Of a DNA stretch of 5,232 bases, positions 1 through 5,232 are shown piece by piece. Positions within the stretch are counted from its first letter, which is position 1. Every line of letters begins with the position of its first letter. The notes under the pieces were generated by a model. That model had not been told where the DNA came from and did no database searches. It saw only the letters and a list, made by a program, of their open reading frames with translations. The stretch spans positions 1 through 5,232 of the forward strand of contig CADCPL010000111.1 of assembly GCA_902803305.1 (NCBI GenBank). The letters are read 5' to 3'. Made by a program: the position numbers and the translations under genes. Origin of the DNA: an uncultured Lachnospiraceae bacterium (GTDB lineage: Bacteria; Bacillota; Clostridia; Lachnospirales; Lachnospiraceae).

Positions 1-110
1 ACCTTGTTCCGGACAGATTAAAAAGTGATTCGGCAAAGGACGGGTATCTACAGCTGTATGGCAAAGACGGACTGTCGGACGGATTTTTTGTTGCTAAACT
101 GATGAAATGA
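1..110 (+). CDS. rsmB: 16S rRNA (cytosine-C5) methyltransferase RsmB, C-terminal end (partial)
   Basis: Only the last 35 codons are present, read in the frame starting at base 3 and ending with TGA at 108-110. The end of the protein reads GYLQLYGKDGLSDGFFVAKL followed by MK, which matches the C-terminus of the RsmB/NOL1/NOP2 family, where a G-[FY]-x-Q-L strand is followed by a DGFF[IV]AKL strand. The family methylates C5 of cytosine 967 (E. coli numbering) in 16S rRNA using S-adenosylmethionine. The catalytic cysteines and SAM site lie upstream of the window and cannot be checked. The stop overlaps the rlmN start by four bases (ATGA). The identification rests on a short stretch but is well supported by the neighbourhood, since rsmB directly precedes rlmN in many Firmicutes. 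Confidence 0.85.
   Translation, partial: LVPDRLKSDSAKDGYLQLYGKDGLSDGFFVAKLMK
107..110 (+). other. rsmB stop / rlmN start overlap (ATGA)
   Basis: The rlmN ATG (107-109) and the rsmB TGA (108-110) share the tetranucleotide ATGA. The preceding bases are T-rich (ttttttgttgctaaact) and carry no AGGAG-like site, so re-initiation by ribosomes finishing rsmB is the likely way rlmN is translated. The overlap is seen directly; coupling is inferred. Confidence 0.85.
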
Positions 111-1144
111 GCGAAAAAAAAGATATAAGATCATTAACATACGATAAGCTAAAAGACGCTGTAGCGGCCCTCGGAGAGAAAAAATTCAGGGCAGATCAGA
201 TATTTGACTGGCTTCATGTAAAAAAGGCGGATAGTTTTGACAGGATGACCAATCTGCCGCTTGGTCTTCGCGGCAGGCTTGCCTCTGAGTATGATATATA
301 TGAAGTCAGGGCCGTACAGGTACTGAAATCGTCCGACGGAACCCGTAAATACATTCACAGACTTTATGACGGTAACGTGATCGAAACCGTGCTGCTAAAG
401 TACGATTACGGCAACAGTGTGTGCATAAGCTCACAGGTCGGCTGCAGGATGGGATGCAGGTTCTGTGCTTCCACGGTAGACGGACTCGTAAGGGATCTGA
501 CCGCGGGAGAGATGGCGGCGCAAGTTTATTCGGTCGAAGCCGATATCGGGGAGCGGGTCGGCCATGTGGTCGTTATGGGAAGTGGTGAACCGCTCGATAA
601 TTACGATAACTTTACCGATTTTATCGAGCTTATCACGGATAACAGAGGAGCAGGCATAGGAGCAAGGAACATCACCGCGAGCACATGCGGACTGGTACCG
701 AAGATCAGGGAACTTGCAGACAGGCGTTACCAGATAACGCTCGCGTTGTCGCTCCATGCGACGAGTGATGAAAAAAGGAAGGAGATAATGCCTGTTGCCA
801 ACAAATATGCTCTTTCCGACATTATCAGTGCATGCAGGTATTATTTTGAGACGACGGGAAGGCGTATAACGCTTGAATACAGCCTGATATCGGGATTTAA
901 TGACGGTCCGGAGGATGCAGGAGAGCTTTCCCGGATAGCAAAGAGTCTCGGAGCCCATGTGAACCTTATACCAATCAACCCGATAGAGGAGAGAAAGTAC
1001 CGTGCTACAAGCCGTAATGACGCGGTATTGCTCAAAAATAAACTTGAAAAAAACGATATAAATGTTACTATAAGAAGGGAAATGGGGCGCGATATTCAGG
1101 CTTCCTGCGGGCAGCTGCGCCGCAAATACATGGAATCGATGTAG
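107..1144 (+). CDS. rlmN: Dual-specificity 23S rRNA A2503 / tRNA A37 C2-methyltransferase RlmN (radical SAM)
   Basis: The 345-residue protein is of normal length for RlmN, which makes 2-methyladenosine at A2503 of 23S rRNA in the peptidyl-transferase centre and at A37 of some tRNAs. An N-terminal helical RNA-binding region (about residues 1-90, including KKFRADQIFDWLH) precedes the radical-SAM barrel. The 4Fe-4S ligands are C113, C117 and C120 (C-x3-C-x2-C). C106, seven residues before the cluster, corresponds to E. coli C118, and C334 in the C-terminal ASCGQLR motif corresponds to the methyl-carrying C355, so both mechanistic cysteines are present. The SAM-binding GEP motif is GSGEPLDNYDN and the late motif is LIPINPIEE. 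The related Cfr (A2503 C8 methylation, antibiotic resistance) is less likely because the length, N-terminus and gene context are those of RlmN. ATG 107 gives the usual N-terminus. No good Shine-Dalgarno sequence is visible, so translation is probably coupled to rsmB through the ATGA overlap. Confidence 0.97.
   Translation: MSEKKDIRSLTYDKLKDAVAALGEKKFRADQIFDWLHVKKADSFDRMTNLPLGLRGRLASEYDIYEVRAVQVLKSSDGTRKYIHRLYDGNVIETVLLKYDYGNSVCISSQVGCRMGCRFCASTVDGLVRDLTAGEMAAQVYSVEADIGERVGHVVVMGSGEPLDNYDNFTDFIELITDNRGAGIGARNITASTCGLVPKIRELADRRYQITLALSLHATSDEKRKEIMPVANKYALSDIISACRYYFETTGRRITLEYSLISGFNDGPEDAGELSRIAKSLGAHVNLIPINPIEERKYRATSRNDAVLLKNKLEKNDINVTIRREMGRDIQASCGQLRRKYMESM
1044..1071 (+). promoter_or_regulatory. 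Possible sigma-A-type promoter inside the 3' end of rlmN
   Basis: TTGAAA at 1044-1049 and TACTAT at 1066-1071 are separated by 16 bases and lie in a locally A/T-rich patch about 80 bases upstream of the phosphatase start. This could give the phosphatase-kinase pair transcription independent of rsmB-rlmN. The sequence also encodes ordinary RlmN residues (KLEKNDINVTIRR), so chance is a fair explanation. Weak support. Confidence 0.2.
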
Positions 1145-1147
1145 GAG
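1143..1147 (+). promoter_or_regulatory. Ribosome binding site of the PP2C phosphatase gene
   Basis: AGGAG lies six bases before ATG 1154 and overlaps the rlmN TAG stop (1142-1144). It fixes the phosphatase start and ties the two genes closely together. Confidence 0.8.
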
Positions 1148-1153
1148 AGAGTA

Positions 1154-1888
1154 ATGCTCAATACTTATTCAATGACCGATATCGGCCGAAAGAGAAAGCT
1201 GAATCAGGATACCGTATATACATGTGAGCATCCGCTTGGGAATCTCGGCAATCTGTTCATAGTATGTGACGGTATGGGAGGTCATAAGGCCGGTGATTAT
1301 GCATCGGCGTATACGGTCAAGGCTATCGAGCGTGAGGTTGAGGTCTGTGAGGATAAATCACCGATCAAGATACTTCGTGAGGCTATAACCGTTGCCAATA
1401 CCGAGATATATGAGAAAGCCTCTACCGAGGCGGATTTTGCGGGAATGGGCACGACATGCGTGGCCGCTACGATAAGTGATGATATATTGTACGTCGCAAA
1501 CGTTGGCGACAGCCGTCTCTATCTCATAGATAAAGATATAACACAGGTCACAAAGGATCATTCGCTCGTGGCGGAGCTTGTCAGAAAGGGATCGCTTGAC
1601 GAAACACAGGCCAAGTCCCATCCGGATAAGAACATAATCACAAGAGCGATAGGCGCAGCACCTTCCGTCGAGATCGATTTCTTCGAAGTCGAGCTGAATA
1701 CGGGAGATGTGATACTGATGTGCACTGACGGCCTGACGAACATGGTGGACGATGATGAGATACTCAGGATTGTCAAGACCAGTGTCGATGTGCCCGATAT
1801 GGCCGAAAATCTGATCAAAATGGCTAATCATAACGGCGGGAAGGATAATATAGGGGTTGTTATCATTGAGTCGTCGGAGGAGAGATAA
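1154..1888 (+). CDS. prpC: PP2C-family Ser/Thr protein phosphatase (PrpC/Stp), partner of the adjacent PASTA kinase
   Basis: This 244-residue soluble protein is a single-domain bacterial PPM/PP2C phosphatase of normal length. It should remove phosphate from Ser/Thr residues in the cytoplasm with a two-metal (Mn/Mg) centre, reversing the work of the kinase encoded next. The motifs appear in order: TDIGRKRKLNQD (D19; NQD where many relatives have NED), DGMGGH (D39, G40 metal ligands; H44), GMGTT, VANVGDSRLYL, KDHSLV, NIITRAIG, CTDGL (D192 metal ligand) and GGKDNIG (D231, N232). All expected metal-binding acidic residues are intact. There is no signal peptide or membrane segment. ATG 1154 is preceded by a good AGGAG and gives the standard N-terminus. 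The TAA stop directly abuts the kinase ATG with no gap, so the two antagonists are probably made in a fixed ratio. The sporulation phosphatase SpoIIE and the RsbU/RsbX types are unlikely given the size and the neighbour. Confidence 0.96.
   Translation: MLNTYSMTDIGRKRKLNQDTVYTCEHPLGNLGNLFIVCDGMGGHKAGDYASAYTVKAIEREVEVCEDKSPIKILREAITVANTEIYEKASTEADFAGMGTTCVAATISDDILYVANVGDSRLYLIDKDITQVTKDHSLVAELVRKGSLDETQAKSHPDKNIITRAIGAAPSVEIDFFEVELNTGDVILMCTDGLTNMVDDDEILRIVKTSVDVPDMAENLIKMANHNGGKDNIGVVIIESSEER
1876..1884 (+). promoter_or_regulatory. Strong ribosome binding site of the kinase gene
   Basis: GGAGGAGAG lies inside the last codons of the phosphatase gene, with its central AGGAG six bases before ATG 1889. 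It is the strongest Shine-Dalgarno sequence in the window and decides the kinase start, which follows the phosphatase TAA (1886-1888) immediately. Confidence 0.85.
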
Positions 1889-4108
1889 ATGCTTGAAATA
1901 GGAACATTTTTAGGGGACAGATACGAGATACTCGAACTGATAGGCAGCGGCGGAATGGCTGATGTTTATAAAGCCAAATGCCATAAGCTCAACAGGTTCG
2001 TCGCGATAAAAGTACTCAAACCGGAGTTTTCATCCGATTCCGGATTCGTGTCCAAATTTAAAGCTGAAGCACAGGCTGCAGCCGGTCTTATGCATCCCAA
2101 TATCGTCAACGTATATGATGTCGGCGAAGAGAGAAGGATGTATTACTTCGTTATGGAGCTCGTTGAGGGTATCACTCTCAAGCACTATATCGAAAAGAAG
2201 ATAAGGCTTACCGCCAAAGAGGCTGTCAGCATCGCCATCCAGGTCTCAATGGGAATTGAGGCGGCACATAATAACGGTATCATCCACAGAGATATCAAGC
2301 CGCAGAACATAATAATCTCCAAGGAAGGAAAGGTTAAGGTTGCGGATTTCGGTATCGCGAAGGCTGCAACGAGCAATACCGTCACTTCGCACGCAATGGG
2401 ATCGGTGCACTATACATCTCCCGAGCAGGCAAGAGGCGGCTATTCCGATGCAAAGAGCGATATCTATTCGATAGGTATCACGCTGTTCGAAATGGTAACG
2501 GGTCATGTTCCTTTTGACGGCGAGACGACCGTTGCGGTTGCCATCAAGCACATCCAGGAAGAGATGCCTTCTCCGAGGATATACGTTCCCGATGTTCCTA
2601 TCAGTGTGGAGCAGATCATTGCAAAATGCTGCCAGAAGAATCCGGACAGAAGATATGCAAATGTCGGTCAGCTCATACGCGATCTCAAACATTCACTCAC
2701 GAACCCCGATGAGGAGTTTGTCGTATTTTCCGAGCCTGCAAGCGAGGGCGGTACCAAGAACATCTCAGATCAGGAAAAGATCCAGATAAGGAATCAGACA
2801 GCATATCCGGGAGCAGACATCCCGGTTGCGCCAATAGCCGAAGAACCGCGCCGCGAGAGCAGAAAGAGTCCGGTATACGAAGAAGAGGATCCGGAAGAGT
2901 ATACGGAAGAGTATGAGGATGACTATGAAGATGTATTCGGAGTAAGCAACAGAAAGCCCCCGAGGAAGAGGCAGGAAGAGCCCAGGAGAACATCTTCCAA
3001 GAACCCGCCCAAGAGATCCGGAAGCGGTAAGCCGAAAAACGGCGGAAGAAAAGAATACTACGAAGACGAACTTGATGATGATGTTGATCCCAAGATGGAA
3101 AAGGCTGTCACGATACTTCTCGTTGTAGCAGCCATCATCATCACTATCATAGCTGTAGTGGTTATCGGAAAAGTGTTCGGAGCCTTCTCGGGAGACTCAT
3201 CGGACAAGGAAGAACTGACGATAGAGACATCATCCGACAAGACTATAGTTCCGAATGTCGTCGGTATGACTGTTGCGGAGGCCGGAGATGCACTCACCAA
3301 GGCTGGTCTTACGGCCAAGGCAACGTACAAGGAATCTACCGAATATGACAAGGACTATATAGTATCGCAGGATATTGAGGGAAATACCGAAGTTGAAGCG
3401 GGAACCGTTCTCAATCTTGTCGTATCGAGCGGCAAGGTCGTAGGAGTAAGCGTTCCGGACGTTGTGGGACTGTCCGAGGCAGAAGCAAAAGTCATGCTGG
3501 AGAACGAAGGATTCTCCATGCAGAAACAGCTTCAGGAAAGTGACAGCGTGGAAAAGGGAAAAGTCATCTCCCAGAATCCTCTCGGAGCCACAACGGCTGC
3601 AAAGGGAAGTCCGATCACGGTAGTGATCAGTTCGGGAATGAGCACTCAACAGATAACCATGCCTGATCTTTCGGGCAAGACCGAAGAAGAGGCAAAGGTG
3701 GTCATAGAAGAGGAAGGTCTGACTATCGGAACGGTATCCGAGGAAGATTCGGATTCGGTGGAAAAGGGCAAGGTAATATCACAGGCACCTGCTGCTGGCG
3801 GAATGGTTGATAAAGGAACATCCGTTGACCTGAAGATAAGTCTCGGCAAGAAGACCGTATCATATTCATGTTCGGTGGATGTCGGAGCACCTGCCAACTT
3901 TATGGAAGGATCCGAAGCGGTCATCGTGCTTCTGTCTCCTTCGGGAGAAGAATTGGGAAGATTCTCAACGACCACATTCCCGTATAATGTTTCCAAAAAG
4001 GGAATAACCGATATCCCTTCGGGAGCCATCACAATTACTTATCTGTCGGCAGAGGGAACATGGGAGACGACTAATCCCACGGCAGTTACATTTACGGCGG
4101 AAGACTGA
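1889..4108 (+). CDS. pknB: Membrane Ser/Thr protein kinase with three PASTA repeats (PknB/PrkC/Stk1 family)
   Basis: The 739-residue protein is a single-pass Hanks-type kinase. The cytoplasmic kinase domain spans about residues 12-270: glycine loop IGSGGMADV (19-26), VAIK lysine K41, alpha-C glutamate E60, catalytic HRDIKPQN (H133, D135, K137, N140), DFG (D153) and an activation loop rich in Ser/Thr (T161-T166) ending GSVHYTSPEQARG. All catalytic residues are intact. A charged linker (271-405) leads to one membrane helix (406-427). Outside are three PASTA repeats (about 452-515, 519-583, 588-653), which bind muropeptides or lipid II in this family, and a further C-terminal beta-rich domain (655-739). 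The kinase is expected to sense cell-wall state and phosphorylate wall-synthesis, translation and metabolic targets, opposed by the phosphatase encoded directly upstream. Overall layout is typical of Firmicutes PrkC; three repeats is a common number. It is followed by rsgA after two bases. The symbol prkC would be equally valid. Confidence 0.97.
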   Translation: MLEIGTFLGDRYEILELIGSGGMADVYKAKCHKLNRFVAIKVLKPEFSSDSGFVSKFKAEAQAAAGLMHPNIVNVYDVGEERRMYYFVMELVEGITLKHYIEKKIRLTAKEAVSIAIQVSMGIEAAHNNGIIHRDIKPQNIIISKEGKVKVADFGIAKAATSNTVTSHAMGSVHYTSPEQARGGYSDAKSDIYSIGITLFEMVTGHVPFDGETTVAVAIKHIQEEMPSPRIYVPDVPISVEQIIAKCCQKNPDRRYANVGQLIRDLKHSLTNPDEEFVVFSEPASEGGTKNISDQEKIQIRNQTAYPGADIPVAPIAEEPRRESRKSPVYEEEDPEEYTEEYEDDYEDVFGVSNRKPPRKRQEEPRRTSSKNPPKRSGSGKPKNGGRKEYYEDELDDDVDPKMEKAVTILLVVAAIIITIIAVVVIGKVFGAFSGDSSDKEELTIETSSDKTIVPNVVGMTVAEAGDALTKAGLTAKATYKESTEYDKDYIVSQDIEGNTEVEAGTVLNLVVSSGKVVGVSVPDVVGLSEAEAKVMLENEGFSMQKQLQESDSVEKGKVISQNPLGATTAAKGSPITVVISSGMSTQQITMPDLSGKTEEEAKVVIEEEGLTIGTVSEEDSDSVEKGKVISQAPAAGGMVDKGTSVDLKISLGKKTVSYSCSVDVGAPANFMEGSEAVIVLLSPSGEELGRFSTTTFPYNVSKKGITDIPSGAITITYLSAEGTWETTNPTAVTFTAED
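3242..3847 (+). repeat. Three tandem PASTA repeats (protein-level repeat within the kinase gene)
   Basis: Units lie at about 3242-3433, 3443-3637 and 3650-3847. Each opens with a V-P-[ND]-V-V-G or M-P-D-L-S-G strand, continues with an EA helix (VAEAGDALTKAGL, EAEAKVMLENEGF, EEEAKVVIEEEGL) and ends in a G-[TS]-x-[VI] strand. Units 2 and 3 share the block DSVEKGKVISQ, while unit 1 has YDKDYIVSQ instead and is more divergent. At the DNA level the shared block is conserved only in part (GTGGAAAAGGG occurs in both), so this is an old duplication rather than a recent tandem expansion. Confidence 0.9.
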
Positions 4109-4110
4109 GC

Positions 4111-4983
4111 ATGAGAGGCAGGATCGTCAAAGGAGTCGGCGGATTTTACTATGTTGATACCGATGAAGGACTGTTCACATGCAGAGCCAAGGGACTGTTT
4201 CGGCATGACAAGATGAAACCTCTCGTCGGAGATTATGTTGAGATAGATGTAGTCCCCGGAGAGGAGATGACGGGAAACGTTATTGAGATAGAGGAGCGCA
4301 GCAATGAACTCATCAGGCCGAATGTTTCCAATGTCGATCAGGCGCTGATCATTTTCGCGCTTGCCAGGCCCGAACCCAATTTCGTCACACTTGATAAGAT
4401 GATCCTGCAATACAGAGCACAGGGAGTACCTGTGCTAATATGCTTTAATAAAGAGGATCTGGCAAGTGATGAACTTGCGGACAGAGTAAGCTTAGATTAC
4501 GGACACTGCGGATGCCGGATATTTATCACAAGTGCCAGAGAGCATGAAGGAATCGATGAACTCGTATCGGCGCTGAAGGGAAAGACAACGACCGTAGCCG
4601 GTCCGTCGGGAGTAGGAAAATCCACTATCATCAACTGCATCACGGGCTGTGATGATCAGGAGACCGGAGAGATATCGGAAAAGCTTGCCAGGGGAAAGCA
4701 CACAACAAGACATTCCGAGATCATTAAGATCACGGATGATACATATATAGTCGACACGCCGGGATTCGGATCGTTTGAGCTTTTTGACATAAGACCGGAG
4801 CAGCTTTCGGATCATTATGAAGAATTCTCGGAGCATCTTGCCTGCCGCTTTTCGCCGTGCTCACACACTCATGAACCCGATTGCACAGTAAAGGCTGCAG
4901 TGGAGGCCGGAGTGATCTCCGGGCTGCGATATGACAATTATGTATATATTTACAACGAATTAACAAGATCAAGGAGATACTGA
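4111..4983 (+). CDS. rsgA: Small-subunit ribosome biogenesis GTPase RsgA (YjeQ/YloQ/CpgA)
   Basis: The 290-residue protein is of normal Firmicutes length. RsgA binds the decoding region of the immature 30S subunit and uses GTP hydrolysis as a late maturation checkpoint. An N-terminal OB-fold (about 1-65, MRGRIVKGVGGFYYV onward) is followed by the hallmark circularly permuted GTPase with motif order G4 (NKED, 113-116), G5 (TSA, 140-142), G1 (GPSGVGKST, 164-172), G2 (GKHTTRH, 195-201) and G3 (DTPGF, 215-219). The C-terminal zinc domain has C245, C250, H252 and C258 in the C-x4-C-x-H-x5-C spacing of YjeQ. All key residues are present. ATG 4111 lies two bases after the kinase stop, with only a weak GGCGGAAGA upstream, so translational coupling to the kinase gene is likely. 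In B. subtilis the orthologue CpgA is reported as a substrate of PrkC; here T159-T161 sit just before the P-loop and are candidate sites (inference). Confidence 0.97.
   Translation: MRGRIVKGVGGFYYVDTDEGLFTCRAKGLFRHDKMKPLVGDYVEIDVVPGEEMTGNVIEIEERSNELIRPNVSNVDQALIIFALARPEPNFVTLDKMILQYRAQGVPVLICFNKEDLASDELADRVSLDYGHCGCRIFITSAREHEGIDELVSALKGKTTTVAGPSGVGKSTIINCITGCDDQETGEISEKLARGKHTTRHSEIIKITDDTYIVDTPGFGSFELFDIRPEQLSDHYEEFSEHLACRFSPCSHTHEPDCTVKAAVEAGVISGLRYDNYVYIYNELTRSRRY
4971..4976 (+). promoter_or_regulatory. Ribosome binding site of rpe
   Basis: AAGGAG lies eight bases before ATG 4985, inside the last codons of rsgA. It supports the rpe start one base after the rsgA TGA (4981-4983). Confidence 0.75.
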
Positions 4984-4984
4984 C

Positions 4985-5232
4985 ATGGTTATACTGTCAC
5001 CTTCAATACTAGCCGCCGATTTTACGATACTCGGCGAGCAGATGAAGAAGGCTGAAGCAGGTGGAAACGACTACTTCCATTTTGATGTGATGGACGGCAT
5101 GTTCGTCCCGAACATCTCATTCGGTATACCGGTTCTCTCAAGCGTCAGAAAAGCAACTAAAAAGGTGCTCGATGTTCATCTGATGGTAGAGGCCCCGGAA
5201 AGATATATCGATAAATTCATCGACGCTGGAGC
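4985..5232 (+). CDS. rpe: Ribulose-phosphate 3-epimerase, N-terminal part (partial, runs off the window)
   Basis: The first 82 codons are present and stay open to the window edge. The start MVILSPSILAADF is the conserved first strand of Rpe. HFDVMDGMFVPNISFG carries metal ligands H32 and D34 plus the conserved MDG, and LDVHLMV carries the third metal ligand H65; the remaining metal and catalytic aspartate lies beyond the window. The enzyme interconverts D-ribulose 5-phosphate and D-xylulose 5-phosphate in the pentose-phosphate pathway, in the cytoplasm, as a TIM barrel. The related allulose-6-phosphate epimerase (AlsE) is possible but less likely, because rpe regularly follows rsgA in Firmicutes. 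A clear AAGGAG precedes the ATG. A full family protein is about 215-225 residues, so roughly a third is seen here. Confidence 0.95.
   Translation, partial: MVILSPSILAADFTILGEQMKKAEAGGNDYFHFDVMDGMFVPNISFGIPVLSSVRKATKKVLDVHLMVEAPERYIDKFIDAG

Noticed and set aside
107..1144. Possible Cfr-type resistance methyltransferase
   Set aside because: The conserved position between rsmB and prpC, normal RlmN length and RlmN-like N- and C-terminal motifs make the housekeeping enzyme far more likely.
2246..2692. 148-codon open frame on the minus strand inside the kinase domain
   Set aside because: It is antisense to a highly conserved kinase domain, has no recognisable motif and fits codon-bias shadowing. 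The same holds for the minus-strand frames at 431-958, 1358-1831, 3230-3649, 3646-4032, 4039-4410 and 4492-4836.
2505..2789. Plus-strand open frame in another frame within the kinase gene
   Set aside because: Its peptide is Arg/Ser-rich with no domain, and it lies entirely within the intact kinase coding sequence with no ribosome binding site of note.
2870..3080. Purine-rich, repetitive-looking stretch (GAAGAG/GAGGAT runs)
   Set aside because: It is explained by the Glu/Asp/Lys/Arg-rich linker codons of the kinase; I see no regular DNA repeat unit, CRISPR spacing or inverted repeat.
3058..3351. Long open frame on the minus strand opposite the kinase linker and membrane segment
   Set aside because: It yields a low-complexity Ser/Thr/Ala-rich peptide that mirrors the GAT/GAC/ATC-rich codons of the kinase. 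There is no ribosome binding site or family resemblance.
4100..4115. Search for a terminator or promoter between the kinase gene and rsgA
   Set aside because: Only two bases separate the genes. No GC-rich hairpin with a T-run or promoter-like hexamer pair is apparent at the junction.

Overview
The window is a compact, single-strand stretch of a bacterial housekeeping operon. It holds six genes, all on the + strand and all recognisable: the 3' end of rsmB (16S rRNA m5C methyltransferase), rlmN (23S rRNA/tRNA m2A methyltransferase), a PP2C-type protein phosphatase (prpC/stp), a membrane Ser/Thr kinase with three PASTA repeats (pknB/prkC), rsgA (30S-assembly GTPase) and the 5' end of rpe (ribulose-phosphate 3-epimerase). 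Junction spacings are -4, +9, 0, +2 and +1 bases, so almost no DNA is non-coding and there is no room for an intergenic terminator or a conventional intergenic promoter.

The gene order (rsmB-rlmN-prpC-prkC-rsgA-rpe) is the classic Firmicutes/Bacillota arrangement, known for example from Bacillus subtilis. The moderate base composition, frequent ATA/AGA/AGG codons, AGGAG-type ribosome binding sites and the style of the proteins (RlmN with a GSGEPLDNYDN motif, PknB with a long charged linker) suggest a Clostridia member, plausibly Lachnospiraceae. The phylum is a strong inference; the family is a guess.

Layout: 1-110 rsmB tail; 107-1144 rlmN; 1154-1888 phosphatase; 1889-4108 kinase; 4111-4983 rsgA; 4985 to the window edge rpe. 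No gene-free stretch exceeds 9 bases. I see no RNA gene, mobile element, CRISPR array or att site, and no sign of recent transfer.

How the genes fit together: RsmB, RlmN and RsgA all act on the ribosome (rRNA methylation and late 30S maturation), while PrpC and PknB form an antagonistic phosphorylation switch that responds to cell-wall fragments or lipid II through the extracellular PASTA domains. In B. subtilis the RsgA orthologue (CpgA) is a reported substrate of the kinase, which gives the neighbourhood a functional link between cell-wall state and ribosome assembly. Rpe belongs to the pentose-phosphate pathway and is a conserved passenger of the cluster.

I found no undescribed biological system here. 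The points most worth a second look are the charge-patterned linker and C-terminal cap of the kinase, a possible promoter inside the 3' end of rlmN, and a threonine cluster next to the RsgA P-loop.
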